Positions 35,078-44,375 are shown, counted from the stretch's first letter. The stretch is DNA of 64,000 nucleotides from Oscillospiraceae bacterium (GCA_015065425.1 SVQH01000005.1:52337-116336); one strand, 5' to 3'. Numbers and translations: made by a program. The notes: generated by a model not told the origin, from the sequence alone.

Positions 35078-36469
35078 TTATTTATATAAATCATCAAGAG
35101 AAACAAGTGTCACCAAACCTTCCTTTTCAGCATTCTTAAGACCTTCGCTAAAGCCGCCTTTTGAAAAAATATAGTAATAATACTTTTTGCCGTAACCGAA
35201 AACATCTGCATAATGCTTAAGAAGGTCCAGTTCATCAATACCGGTTTTTTCATTTTTATACTTACACGAGCCTATAATATACTCATTACCTTCAACCGTG
35301 GGACATACAATATCAATCTGCACTTCTTTTTTTTCTGTCGGGTCACTTCCCCACCATTGTCCCGCTTCTGAAATCAGCACGGGAAGATTATCGGCATAAC
35401 GAAGCAGATATTCTTTGCACATCTGTTCAAAAATTTGGCCCATATAATTGTGATAGTGTTTTTTTACAGCCTTCTCATAAATCCGGGGAAATTGTCCCGA
35501 CATAACGGCGGACATATTTTTTTGCACAAAACAATACCAGAAACGGAAGAAATTATCGCCGATTGAATAAATCACCTTTTTACTGTTTTTTTCAGCAACA
35601 GGACTTTCTTTTTTCAATATATTCAGTTCAATTAAAGTTTTAAGATATTTTACGCATACGGCTGTATCAAGTGACGTTTTTGTTGAAATTTCATTGACAC
35701 GGGAAGCTCCGCCGGCAACTGCAGCAATAATGGAATTATATACTGCAGGTTCTCTCAGCTCCTGCTTAAGAAGGTTTTCAGGCTCTTCAAAAAGATAGGC
35801 TGATGTATTGAATATACTTTCAATCACTGCACTGTCAAAATCCTCATCGGCATCAAGCATATTGATATAATGAGGAATTCCGCCTGTTATACCGTATACC
35901 ATAGCCTGCTGTTCTGAACTCAGTGCAGGATTAAAGACAGCAACCTCACGGTAGGTAAGAGCATTTATTTTGTACTGTGCCGTGCATCTTCCGTAAAGCG
36001 GACTTTCATATCCCAGCACCTGATTTGCCATAAAGCTCATTGATGAACCGCAGAGTATCAGAAAAATACTGCTGTTCTGCCATACTCTGTCGATAAGGTG
36101 CTGAAGTCTTGAAGATATTGACGGCTCTGCCTTTGCAAGATAAGGGTATTCATCAACAACAAAAACAAGCCTGTGCTTTTCCGACAATGCCGTAATCGCG
36201 GAAAATGCATCATCGAATGAATTATACACAGGGGCATTCACGCTTTCCGGCCGTAAAAAGCTGTATATGGACTTCGACAAAGCCTCAAGATTTTCTTTTG
36301 CCGTTGCACTGAGTGCCGAAAAGAACACCGTAGGTTTATCTTTGCAGAATTCATTTATAAGCGATGTTTTACCCACACGCCGGCGTCCGTATATAACGGC
36401 ACACTCAAAATTTCCTTTATTATACCGTTTATTAAGGTCATTAAGCTCCTTTTCTCTGCAATAAAACAC
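35078..36469 (-). CDS. Archaeal-type ATPase with DUF234-like C-terminus
   Basis: This 463-residue STAND/MCS-type ATPase has a P-loop at residues 28-36 (GRRRVGKTS) and Walker B RLVFVVDEYPYL. The C-terminus has a winged-helix segment (ISTKTSLDTAVCVKYLKTLIEL) and a PD-(D/E)XK-like region (EVQIDIVCPTVEGNEYIIGSCKYKNEKTG) as in DUF234 proteins. Such ATPases occur in archaea and Clostridia in several copies; no function is settled. Translation starts at GTG with GAGGTGG just upstream. It stands alone under a perfect consensus promoter with an inverted repeat at the transcription start, suggesting tight control. Confidence 0.85.
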   Translation of the reverse strand: MFYCREKELNDLNKRYNKGNFECAVIYGRRRVGKTSLINEFCKDKPTVFFSALSATAKENLEALSKSIYSFLRPESVNAPVYNSFDDAFSAITALSEKHRLVFVVDEYPYLAKAEPSISSRLQHLIDRVWQNSSIFLILCGSSMSFMANQVLGYESPLYGRCTAQYKINALTYREVAVFNPALSSEQQAMVYGITGGIPHYINMLDADEDFDSAVIESIFNTSAYLFEEPENLLKQELREPAVYNSIIAAVAGGASRVNEISTKTSLDTAVCVKYLKTLIELNILKKESPVAEKNSKKVIYSIGDNFFRFWYCFVQKNMSAVMSGQFPRIYEKAVKKHYHNYMGQIFEQMCKEYLLRYADNLPVLISEAGQWWGSDPTEKKEVQIDIVCPTVEGNEYIIGSCKYKNEKTGIDELDLLKHYADVFGYGKKYYYYIFSKGGFSEGLKNAEKEGLVTLVSLDDLYK

Positions 36470-36505
36470 AGAACCACCTCATTTTTTGCTGACTTGCGAG
36501 TTAGT

Positions 36506-36532
36506 GAATCGTAAGTTAGTGAAATACGATTC
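36506..36532. promoter_or_regulatory. Inverted repeat over the ATPase transcription start
   Basis: GAATCGTA (36506-36513) and TACGATTC (36525-36532) form an 8-bp inverted repeat with 11-nt spacing, just downstream of the -10 box. Two GTTAGTGAA direct repeats overlap it. It fits an operator position. Confidence 0.55.
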
Positions 36533-36541
36533 AGCAACTTT

Positions 36542-36570
36542 ATTATAATTATTATTATGGTCCTTGTCAA
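36542..36570 (-). promoter_or_regulatory. Perfect consensus sigma-A promoter for the DUF234-type ATPase
   Basis: On the minus strand TTGACA is followed after exactly 17 nt by TATAAT, ending about 72 nt upstream of the GTG start. Confidence 0.85.
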
Positions 36571-36581
36571 GTCAATTATCC

Positions 36582-36623
36582 TGCAAAAAAATATAAGGTT
36601 CACTCTTGCAGAAATGAACCTTG
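36582..36623 (-). terminator. Terminator of the kinase-HAD operon
   Basis: AAGGTTCA pairs with TGAACCTT around a 12-nt loop; the minus-strand continuation is ATATTTTTTTG. It lies about 120 bp after the HAD gene stop. Confidence 0.75.
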
Positions 36624-36744
36624 TTTTAATCAGTTATCCTTTTGTTAAATATATGCCTCTGCATTACAAATTCGGCAAATTCGACAGGACAACAAAAAGA
36701 CAGAAAAATAACCGGAGCAGTCTGTTTGCCGCTTCGGTATTTTG

Positions 36745-37368
36745 TTACCTGATTATTGATTTTATTGTTTCGGCAACTTCTTTTATTGAAGCGGTGTAAT
36801 AGGTGTATTCACTTTCTTTAAGAGTTCCGAATTCATCAAAAAGAAGGGCTTTTATGCCTGCATTAAGTCCTGAGCCGCAGTCTATTGTGCGGTCACCCAG
36901 CATAAGACAGCGGTCTTTATTGAGAGAGTGCTTTTCAATGAGATAATTTACGGCATCGGGGGCAGGTTTGAAGGAAAAATCCATTTCTCTTGTGACAAAA
37001 TCTGTGAACAGCGGTGCGAGCCCGTATAAATCAAGATACTGTACTGCCACTTTGTCACGGTGGGTATAAAGATAATTTCTGCCGCCGTTTTCTGTTATGA
37101 ATCTGAGAATTTCGGGGATTCCTTCATAAGGAACACCTCTCGGCAGAAAATCAAGATCATCCTCAATTTCATAAAACTCCTTTTCTCCGTCTTCGGGTAA
37201 GGAGAAATAACGGAAAGCCTCTCTTATACTGATTTTTAACTTCCCGAAGGCTTCTTCAGGGTCAATTATTTTCCCGTGCCGTCTGAAATATTCACATAAA
37301 GCCGCCGTGGTGTGAGGGTATGTATCAAAAAGCATACCGTCAAAATCCCATATAAATTCAGTTATCAT
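36745..37368 (-). CDS. HAD-IA family hydrolase
   Basis: This 207-residue protein has the HAD phosphatase signature with the nucleophile Asp in FIWDFDGMLFDTYPHT, a Ser/Thr in LYTHRDK, a Lys in FSFKPAPDAV and the acidic motif MLGDRTIDCGSGLNAG. The usual DxDGTL is DFDGML here. It resembles phosphoglycolate-phosphatase/beta-phosphoglucomutase-type members. The start ATG overlaps the last 11 bp of the upstream sugar kinase gene (coupled translation), so a sugar phosphate linked to that kinase is a plausible substrate, by inference. A terminator follows. Confidence 0.88.
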   Translation of the reverse strand: MITEFIWDFDGMLFDTYPHTTAALCEYFRRHGKIIDPEEAFGKLKISIREAFRYFSLPEDGEKEFYEIEDDLDFLPRGVPYEGIPEILRFITENGGRNYLYTHRDKVAVQYLDLYGLAPLFTDFVTREMDFSFKPAPDAVNYLIEKHSLNKDRCLMLGDRTIDCGSGLNAGIKALLFDEFGTLKESEYTYYTASIKEVAETIKSIIR

Positions 37369-38260
37369 TTTCACAAAGTTCCTTTGCCGCAAGTACTGCA
37401 CCGAATACGGGTTCTTTTTCCAGCAGCTCACATTCACTGCAGAAGTCCGAGAGAGCGTTTCTGAAATAAGATGTATATATCTCATCATGCTGAAAAACTC
37501 CGCCGTAAAGTGCAATATGCGGCCTTTCAGGCATTTCACTCAGCAATGCTTTTACGGTGTAATAAAGAAGCTCACCCTGCTCTGTGAGAATTTTTCGTGC
37601 TGTCGCATCACCTTTTTTTGCAGCCTTTGAAACAAAGGGAGCAAAAGCAGCAATGGATTTTCTGTCCTTTTCGGGGGAATAAAAGGCATCTACAAGCTCT
37701 TCTTTGGTATTAACACCTGCAAAATCAAGAAGATATTCTCCGAGAAGGGAATGCATTCCCGTATTATCAAGACTTCTGACACCTTCTCTTATGCCGTCAA
37801 GGGCAATTCTGTAACCGCTGCCCTCGTCACCCAAGATGTAGCCGTAGCCGCCTTTGGTAATTATTTCGCCCTTACCGTTGAAGCCTGCCGCCATGGAGCC
37901 TGTACCTGCAATTACAACTGCGGCATTTTTTCTGCCCGTGGCTTTAAGAGCAATGAAAAGGTCAGAATCCATAATAATGCTATCGGCATGAAAAACACCG
38001 TCACAAAAATCTGATTTTGTTTTTTCATCTGCTCTGCCGAAAAGTGCGGAAGAACCAATACAAACACCGTCGAATCGGGAAATCCCCGTATTATTCTCAA
38101 TATCCGAAAGCATGGCTTTCATATTTTCCCGTGCCCTGTCAAGCCCTTCGGAATAAAAATTTATTGAAGAACCCACAGTACGGAATATTTCACTGAGATT
38201 TTCGTCACAGACAAGGCAGGTGGTTTTTGTACCTCCGCCGTCAATTCCGAGATAATACAT
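37358..38260 (-). CDS. BadF/BadG-type ATPase, N-acetylglucosamine kinase-like
   Basis: This 300-residue protein belongs to the BadF/BadG/BcrA/BcrD ATPase family in the GlcNAc-kinase-like branch. The phosphate motif is YYLGIDGGGTKTTC at the very N-terminus, with VVIAGTGSMAAGF and GGYGYILGDEGSGYRIAL in the adenosine/sugar region. It probably phosphorylates an amino sugar, feeding cell-wall or glycoconjugate recycling; this fits the GH84 enzyme encoded nearby. GAGGAGGT lies 6 nt before the ATG at 38260. Confidence 0.88.
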   Translation of the reverse strand: MYYLGIDGGGTKTTCLVCDENLSEIFRTVGSSINFYSEGLDRARENMKAMLSDIENNTGISRFDGVCIGSSALFGRADEKTKSDFCDGVFHADSIIMDSDLFIALKATGRKNAAVVIAGTGSMAAGFNGKGEIITKGGYGYILGDEGSGYRIALDGIREGVRSLDNTGMHSLLGEYLLDFAGVNTKEELVDAFYSPEKDRKSIAAFAPFVSKAAKKGDATARKILTEQGELLYYTVKALLSEMPERPHIALYGGVFQHDEIYTSYFRNALSDFCSECELLEKEPVFGAVLAAKELCENDN

Positions 38261-38276
38261 AATTTTACCTCCTCTG

Positions 38277-38308
38277 TAAAAAAAACCGGAAGGCATGATT
38301 CCTTCCGG
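38277..38308 (-). terminator. Terminator of yebC-lgt
   Basis: CCGGAAGG pairs with CCTTCCGG around a 7-nt loop and is followed on the minus strand by eight T residues, directly after lgt. Confidence 0.9.
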
Positions 38309-38319
38309 ATTCATTAAAT

Positions 38320-39486
38320 TTATTTTGCCTTGACTTTTTTTGCCTGCTTCAATGCCTTTTTCTCGTCCTGAAGACGCACCTTTTCCTGAGCCTCACTCAG
38401 TTCAGCCTGTGCTTTTTTTAGTTTCTCTTCAAGAGAAGCAATTTTTCTTGCATCAGGCTTATCGTCAGTATCTGCGTCCTTTTTTGCCTTAAGTACTGTC
38501 AGCTCTTCAGTAAGCTTTTCGACAAGCTTCTCTGCCTCAGCCGCCTTTTTCCTGTGACGGTAAAGCGGAATTTCATTGAAATAGTCCACACCCTCAATGG
38601 GCTTGGGATTTTTGGTATACTTTATCATAAAAATGACAAAGAGTACCAGTGAAGCCACAGCAAGGACAAGAGAGAGCACCTGTGATGTTCTGAGATTTGT
38701 GTCACCTATGTAAAGAGAGTCTGTTCTGAGTCCTTCAACTACAAATCTTTCCATTCCGTAAAGAACGCCGTAGCCGAGGAATATCTGGCCTGAGAACTTA
38801 CGGAATTTCTGACACATTACGAAAAGAATGACAAAGCTAAGAAGACACCAGAGAGATTCATACAAAAATGTGGGATGAACATAAGCCGTGGGGTCCACAG
38901 TGGTATCGGCACCCGTTACCACAAGACTCTGAAGGTATTCTTCAGTCTTTACGGAATACATACCCCATGGAAGAGAGGTATTTGTTCCGAAAGCTTCCTG
39001 ATTGGCGAAATTGCCCCATCTGCCTATACCCTGACCTATAAGAAAACTCATTCCGCACAAATCAAGAAGATTGAGTATATTGAGCTTTTCCACCTTGCAG
39101 ACTATAAGTGCGGCAAGAATACCGCCTATGAGTCCGCCGTAAATGGCAAGACCGCCGTGCCATATCTGAAATATTTCTCCGGGGTTTACGCTGTAATAAT
39201 CCCATTTACTGAAAACATAGTAAAGTCTTGCACCTATAATACCGCCGACTGCACCGTATATGAGAACATCAAGCATTTTGTTGATATCCATTTTCCACAC
39301 ATAAGCCTTTCTTCCGCCGAATAAAACAGCAAGAGTAAGACCGAATGCAATTATAACACCATACCAGCGTATAGTTATGGGAGCAGAGAGAAACGGAAGG
39401 TCTATTTCACAGAAAATTGAAGATACAGAAATGGGATTTTCGAGGAATTTAAAGAAAACCTCTGTCTTATCGGGACAAAAATTCAT
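38320..39486 (-). CDS. lgt: Prolipoprotein diacylglyceryl transferase with C-terminal extension
   Basis: This 388-residue integral membrane enzyme transfers a diacylglyceryl group to the lipobox Cys of lipoproteins. Signature residues are present in IRWYGVIIAFG, IGARLYYV, HGGLAIYGGLIGG and GQGIGRWGNFANQEAFG. It has about seven membrane segments. The last 100 or so residues form a charged coiled coil (KLVEKLTEELTVLK and later KLKKAQAELSEAQEKVR) beyond the normal fold. GGGAG lies 8 nt before the ATG. Lipoproteins encoded in this window would be its substrates. Confidence 0.96.
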   Translation of the reverse strand: MNFCPDKTEVFFKFLENPISVSSIFCEIDLPFLSAPITIRWYGVIIAFGLTLAVLFGGRKAYVWKMDINKMLDVLIYGAVGGIIGARLYYVFSKWDYYSVNPGEIFQIWHGGLAIYGGLIGGILAALIVCKVEKLNILNLLDLCGMSFLIGQGIGRWGNFANQEAFGTNTSLPWGMYSVKTEEYLQSLVVTGADTTVDPTAYVHPTFLYESLWCLLSFVILFVMCQKFRKFSGQIFLGYGVLYGMERFVVEGLRTDSLYIGDTNLRTSQVLSLVLAVASLVLFVIFMIKYTKNPKPIEGVDYFNEIPLYRHRKKAAEAEKLVEKLTEELTVLKAKKDADTDDKPDARKIASLEEKLKKAQAELSEAQEKVRLQDEKKALKQAKKVKAK

Positions 39487-39504
39487 AAACTCAACTCCCG
39501 TAAA

Positions 39505-40239
39505 TTATTCGTAATCGTCTTCGTTTTCCCAGTTGTGCCATACTGCCTGAATGTCGTCGTTATCCTCAAACATTTCAAGCATCTTACCCATACGGGTAAT
39601 ATCATCACCCTGTAAAGCGGTATATGTAGAGGGAACATATTCGGGCTGAGCGGAAACAACGTTATATCCGAGCTTTGTAAGTGCCTCAGAAACATCGGCA
39701 ACAGCATTTATGGCTGTGCGGATATCGAAAACGCCTTCATCGGGAATAACATCATCTGCACCTGCTTCAAGTGCATCTTCCATTATCTTATCTTCGTCAA
39801 CATCCTCTGCATCAACAAGAACAACCCCCTGACGGGTGAACATGAACATAACCGAGCCTGACTGACCCATGTTTCCTCCGTACTTATCAAAATAATGACG
39901 GACATCGCCTGCAGTTCTGTTTCTGTTGTCGGTAAGTGCTTCTACAACAACTGCAACACCTGAGGGACCGTAGCCTTCATAAATTATCTCTTCATAGTTA
40001 TCGCCGCCGCCTTCGCCTGCAGCCTTTTTGATGATTCTGTCAATATTATCATTGGGAACGTTTGCAGCCTTTGCCTTTGCAATAACATCCTTAAGCTTTG
40101 AGTTACCTGCAGGGTCGGGACCGCCCTCTTTTACTGCAACGGCAATTTCTCTGCCGATTTTAGTAAAGACCTTTGCTCTCGCATTATCGGTCTTTTCCTT
40201 CTTTCTCTTTATGGTACTCCATTTGGAATGACCTGACAT
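39505..40239 (-). CDS. YebC/PmpR family protein
   Basis: This 244-residue protein matches the YebC/PmpR family throughout: SGHSKWSTIKRKKEKTDNARAK at the N-terminus (shown in part), then NDNIDRIIKKAAGE and VEALTDNRNRTAGDVRH. Members are DNA-binding regulators or, as shown recently for some, ribosome-associated factors that relieve stalling at proline runs. The ATG at 40239 has GAAAGG upstream; an earlier in-frame start adds three residues before the conserved N-terminus. It is 18 bp upstream of lgt and cotranscribed. Confidence 0.95.
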   Translation of the reverse strand: MSGHSKWSTIKRKKEKTDNARAKVFTKIGREIAVAVKEGGPDPAGNSKLKDVIAKAKAANVPNDNIDRIIKKAAGEGGGDNYEEIIYEGYGPSGVAVVVEALTDNRNRTAGDVRHYFDKYGGNMGQSGSVMFMFTRQGVVLVDAEDVDEDKIMEDALEAGADDVIPDEGVFDIRTAINAVADVSEALTKLGYNVVSAQPEYVPSTYTALQGDDITRMGKMLEMFEDNDDIQAVWHNWENEDDYE

Positions 40240-40330
40240 AAAAAACATCCTTTCAGTTAAAAATAATCATATCGTGACAGCATATTTTAACACATAAATT
40301 CTGATTATGCAAGAAAAACCGTGGTTGTTA

Positions 40331-40359
40331 TTGAAAAAAATGATGCGTTGTGATAATAT
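40331..40359 (+). promoter_or_regulatory. Sigma-A promoter for the ABC exporter operon
   Basis: TTGAAA, a 17-nt spacer and TAATAT end 34 nt upstream of the first ABC gene, divergent from yebC. Confidence 0.65.
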
Positions 40360-40393
40360 TTAGGAAATATTTACCGTTTGCGGAGATATAATA

Positions 40394-42118
40394 ATGAAAA
40401 AATTACTTATCTACCTGAAAAATTACAGGCTCGAAACCGTACTTGCCCCTCTGTTCAAGATGCTTGAAGCACTTCTTGAGCTTTTTGTTCCTCTGGTTGT
40501 AAAAGAGATAATTGATGCAGGGATTTCTTCGGGAGATACCACTTATGTACTTAAAATGTGCATACTTCTTGCTGTTCTTGCCTTTGTGGGTCTTTCCTTT
40601 TCGATTACGGCACAGTATTTTGCCGCAAAAGCCGCAGTGGGCTTCTCCTCGGCACTGCGATATGACCTGTTCTCTCATACAGGAAAACTCAGCTACAGCG
40701 AAATAGACACTCTCGGCACATCAAAGCTTATAACAAGAATGACAAGCGATGTCAATCAGGTACAAAACGGAATCAATCTCACATTAAGGCTTCTTCTTCG
40801 TTCTCCCTTTGTGGTCTTCGGTGCAATGATAATGGCTTTCACCGTTGACTCTGCCGCGGCTATGACATTTGCGGGCACCATTCCTGCCCTCTCCGTTGTG
40901 GTATTTGCCATAATGCTCGGCACCGTTCCTCTTTATAAAGCCGTCCAGAAGGCACTTGACAGCGTGCTGTCAAAAACAAGAAGCACACTTACCGGGGTAA
41001 GAGTCCTCAGAGCCTTCGGAACGGAAAAAAGAGATATTGAAGATTTTCTTGACAGAAACGCCGTTCTTCTTTCCGCTCAGAAAAAAGCGGGCAGAATATC
41101 CGCACTTCTGAATCCCCTGACTTATGTTCTCATAAACACAGCCATAATCGTTCTTATTTACACAGGAGCTTTAAGAGTCGAAGCGGGAATAATTTCACAG
41201 GGTGCTGTGGTGGCTCTTTATAACTATATGTCACAGATACTCGTTGAACTGATAAAGCTTGCAAATCTTATTATCACCATTACAAAAGCTTTTGCAAGTG
41301 CAAGAAGAATAAGTGAGGTATTTGACACCATTCCCTCACTGAATTTCCCCGAAGAAGGTGAAACTCCTGATTTTTCGGCTCCCGCAGTGGAATTCAGAAA
41401 TGTTTCCTTTACTTACAAAAACGCAGGTGAAAAATCTCTTTCAGATATTTCATTTACGGTGAACAAGGGTGAAAAAACGGGAATTATCGGTTCAACAGGT
41501 TCAGGTAAGTCCACACTTATCAATCTTATTCCGCGTTTTTATGAAAAAGATGAGGGTGAAATACTTCTTTTCGGAAAAAGTATTGATTCTTACAGTGAAA
41601 GCACCCTGCGTTCTCTTACTGCCACTGTAGCACAAAGGGCGGTGCTTTTCAGCGGAAGTATAAGAGACAATCTTCTGTGGGGCAAAAGGGACGCCTCAGA
41701 AGAAGACCTTCTCACAGCAATAAAAACCGCTCAGGCTGAGGATGTCATTTCATCAAAAGAAAACGGGCTTGATGAAATTCTCACGGAAGGCGGAAAAAAT
41801 CTTTCGGGCGGTCAAAAGCAAAGGCTTACCATAGCAAGGGCACTTGTAAAAAAAGCTCCTATACTGATACTTGATGATGCATCATCTGCACTGGACCTTG
41901 CAACAGATCTGAAACTGAGAAAAGCCATAGCAGACCTTCCCGACTCACCCACGGTATTCATAGTTTCCCAGAGAACCTCCTCTGTCATGGGCTGTGACAG
42001 AATAATAGTCATGGAAGACGGCATGATAGATGCAATAGGAACTCACAGTGAGCTTCTTGAAAAAAGTGAAGTTTATAAAGAAATATATAATTCTCAGAAC
42101 GGAGGTGCGGAAAAATGA
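40394..42118 (+). CDS. ABC exporter half-transporter, degenerate-site subunit
   Basis: This 574-residue half-transporter has an N-terminal six-helix membrane domain and a C-terminal ATPase with Walker A STGSGKST (near residue 366), signature LSGGQKQ and Walker B ILILDDASSALD. The catalytic Glu after Walker B is Asp, the hallmark of the degenerate-site subunit in heterodimeric exporters such as BmrC or TM287. Its stop overlaps the next gene's start (ATGA), so the two halves are translated together. It probably exports drugs, lipids or peptides; substrate unknown. GGAG lies 8 nt before the ATG. Confidence 0.94.
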   Translation: MKKLLIYLKNYRLETVLAPLFKMLEALLELFVPLVVKEIIDAGISSGDTTYVLKMCILLAVLAFVGLSFSITAQYFAAKAAVGFSSALRYDLFSHTGKLSYSEIDTLGTSKLITRMTSDVNQVQNGINLTLRLLLRSPFVVFGAMIMAFTVDSAAAMTFAGTIPALSVVVFAIMLGTVPLYKAVQKALDSVLSKTRSTLTGVRVLRAFGTEKRDIEDFLDRNAVLLSAQKKAGRISALLNPLTYVLINTAIIVLIYTGALRVEAGIISQGAVVALYNYMSQILVELIKLANLIITITKAFASARRISEVFDTIPSLNFPEEGETPDFSAPAVEFRNVSFTYKNAGEKSLSDISFTVNKGEKTGIIGSTGSGKSTLINLIPRFYEKDEGEILLFGKSIDSYSESTLRSLTATVAQRAVLFSGSIRDNLLWGKRDASEEDLLTAIKTAQAEDVISSKENGLDEILTEGGKNLSGGQKQRLTIARALVKKAPILILDDASSALDLATDLKLRKAIADLPDSPTVFIVSQRTSSVMGCDRIIVMEDGMIDAIGTHSELLEKSEVYKEIYNSQNGGAEK

Positions 42119-43866
42119 GCAAAGAAAAAGCACCAAAAGGTACCCTTATAAAAGTTCTGAAATTTATATCTCACTATAAGTTTTCTGTCATAGCCTCCCT
42201 TTTTCTGGCTTTTGGGAGCGTGGTACTGACTCTTTATATCCCCCTTCTTTTCGGTGATGCCATTGACCTTATACTGGGAAAAGGCAGTGTTGATTTTCCC
42301 GGAATTATAAGAACTCTCGGGAAAGCAGGAATTCTTGCGGCAGTGTGTGCATTCGCAACATGGGTAATGAATTCCGTCAACAACAGGATAACTTTTTCAG
42401 TTGTAAAAGATATCAGAAACCGTGCTTATGAGAAAATAAACTCCCTTCCCCTTTCCTATCTCGACACGCACAAAAGCGGTGAGACCGTAAGCCGTATAAT
42501 CACCGATGCCGACCAGTTTTCAGAGGGGCTTCTCATGGGATTTACTCAGTTTTTTACGGGTATTCTCACGATTATCGGCACACTTATACTGATGCTCATG
42601 CTTGACTGGAAAATTGCCCTTGTGGTTGCCGCACTTACTCCCGTTTCCCTTTTTGTAGCAAAATTTGTGGCAAAGCACACATACAGATTTTTCTCGGAGC
42701 AGTCTTCCGTCAGAGCAGAGCAGACGGCTATGACAGATGAAATTACGGAAAATCTCAAAACCGTCAAGGCATTCGGTAAAGAGAAGGACTCCCTCGAAGC
42801 CTTCGGAGAAGTAAATGAAAGACTCAGAAAAATTTCGCTCAAAGCAATTTTTTATTCATCCATCACAAATCCGGCTACCCGTTTTGTAAATGCCATTGTT
42901 TATGCGGCAGTTGCCTTTACGGGAGCTCTTGCAGTAATTTCAGGCGGCAGCATAAGTATCGGCGTGCTCACATGTCTTCTCTCCTATGCCAATCAGTACA
43001 CGAAGCCCTTCAATGAAATATCGGGTGTTGCAGCAGAGCTTCAGAACGCTTTTGCCTGTGCTTCAAGGGTAATTGAAATACTTGAGGAATCCCCCGAAAT
43101 ACCCGACAAGAAGGATGCACTTATAAAAACCGACACCGAAGGAATTATGGAAATAAAAGACGTGTCCTTTTCTTATGCCCTCGAAAAAAAGCTTATTGAA
43201 AACTTTTCTCTCAGTGTAAAAAGCGGACAGAAAACTGCCATAGTAGGCCCTACGGGTTGCGGAAAGACCACATTCATAAATCTTCTCATGCGTTTTTATG
43301 ATGTAAACGGCGGAGCTATATATATTGACGGAGTTGACATAAGAGACATCACGAGAAATTCTCTGAGAAGCTGTTACGGTATGGTGCTTCAGGACACCTG
43401 GCTTATGCCCGGCAGTATAAGAGACAATATAAAAATGGGAAAACCCGATGCCACCGACGAAGAAATAATCGAGGCGGCAAAGCTTTCCCATTCGTATTCA
43501 TTTATTAAAAGACTGCCCGAAGGACTTGATACCTTCATCGGTGAAGACGGAGGTTCATTGTCTCAGGGACAAAAACAGCTTCTGTGCATAACAAGAGTGA
43601 TGCTTACTGACCCGGAAATACTGATTCTTGACGAGGCCACGTCATCCATTGACACAAGAACGGAAATAAGGGTCAACAAGGCATTTGACACTCTTATGAA
43701 AGGTAAAACAAGCTTTATAGTGGCACACCGTCTTTCAACCATATTAAAAGCCGACAAAATACTTTATATGGAAAACGGTAAAATACTTGAAACGGGCACA
43801 CACGAAGAGCTTCTCAACAAAAACGGAAAATATGCCCGTCTTTTCAGAAGTCAGTTTGAAGCTTGA
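42115..43866 (+). CDS. ABC exporter half-transporter, catalytic-site subunit
   Basis: This 583-residue partner has the same layout: a membrane domain (GETVSRIITDADQFSEGLL in the coupling region), Walker A GPTGCGKTT, and Walker B ILILDEATSSID with the normal catalytic Glu. Its signature motif is LSQGQKQ instead of LSGGQ. Together with the Asp-containing partner this gives one degenerate and one canonical ATP site, as in BmrCD and TM287/288. Start codon overlaps the previous stop by 4 bp. Its 3' end overlaps the convergent SLOG gene by 16 bp. Confidence 0.94.
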   Translation: MSKEKAPKGTLIKVLKFISHYKFSVIASLFLAFGSVVLTLYIPLLFGDAIDLILGKGSVDFPGIIRTLGKAGILAAVCAFATWVMNSVNNRITFSVVKDIRNRAYEKINSLPLSYLDTHKSGETVSRIITDADQFSEGLLMGFTQFFTGILTIIGTLILMLMLDWKIALVVAALTPVSLFVAKFVAKHTYRFFSEQSSVRAEQTAMTDEITENLKTVKAFGKEKDSLEAFGEVNERLRKISLKAIFYSSITNPATRFVNAIVYAAVAFTGALAVISGGSISIGVLTCLLSYANQYTKPFNEISGVAAELQNAFACASRVIEILEESPEIPDKKDALIKTDTEGIMEIKDVSFSYALEKKLIENFSLSVKSGQKTAIVGPTGCGKTTFINLLMRFYDVNGGAIYIDGVDIRDITRNSLRSCYGMVLQDTWLMPGSIRDNIKMGKPDATDEEIIEAAKLSHSYSFIKRLPEGLDTFIGEDGGSLSQGQKQLLCITRVMLTDPEILILDEATSSIDTRTEIRVNKAFDTLMKGKTSFIVAHRLSTILKADKILYMENGKILETGTHEELLNKNGKYARLFRSQFEA

Positions 43867-44339
43867 AAATAATCTGCGATATTTATGATTTCAAGTCCGG
43901 ATTTACGGGCATAATTAACAGTATAGGCACTTCCGCCCGCAGTTTTAGTAAGGTAAGAGATACACACGCTGCTGTTTTCGACCATATAACGGTTTCTCGC
44001 CTGCATACAGCCGGTGTAATAATTATCCGACAGGCATTTTACCTCATCAGCCTTGCTGAGTATATCGGAATGTGCCGCTTTATTTTCCTCACTCCAGCCT
44101 CTTGTCTGATTTTCACAGGGCATGATTATATGAAGCTCTGTATCGGGATATTCCTCTTTAAGTGCAAGAACACAGCGGGCAGCAAGGGTATCAAAGCCTA
44201 TTGCCCCTCCTGCGTAAAAACGGCGGATACCGTTTTCTATGCACTTAAGTATCTCTTCACTGAGTTTTTCGGCAACAAAGGGAACATCCTCAGGGTTAAT
44301 TTCTCTGTGCCCCGTGAAGCAGCAGGATATATTTTTCAT
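43851..44339 (-). CDS. SLOG/DUF1273 family protein
   Basis: This 162-residue protein fits the DUF1273 (YpsA-like) branch of the SLOG superfamily, Rossmann-type proteins proposed to bind nucleotide-derived ligands. Visible motifs are CCFTGHREINPED, FYAGGAIGFDTLAARCVL, LHIIMPCENQTRGWS and a C-terminal ISYLTKTAGGSAYTV. Family members have been linked to phage defence and cell division, but no function is clear for this form. AGGTGAT precedes the ATG. It converges on the ABC operon and is divergent from the YhcH gene with only 36 bp between. Confidence 0.85.
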   Translation of the reverse strand: MKNISCCFTGHREINPEDVPFVAEKLSEEILKCIENGIRRFYAGGAIGFDTLAARCVLALKEEYPDTELHIIMPCENQTRGWSEENKAAHSDILSKADEVKCLSDNYYTGCMQARNRYMVENSSVCISYLTKTAGGSAYTVNYARKSGLEIINIADYFQASN

Positions 44340-44375
44340 AGCATCACCTCATTTTATTAAGAAAGGATAATTTTT

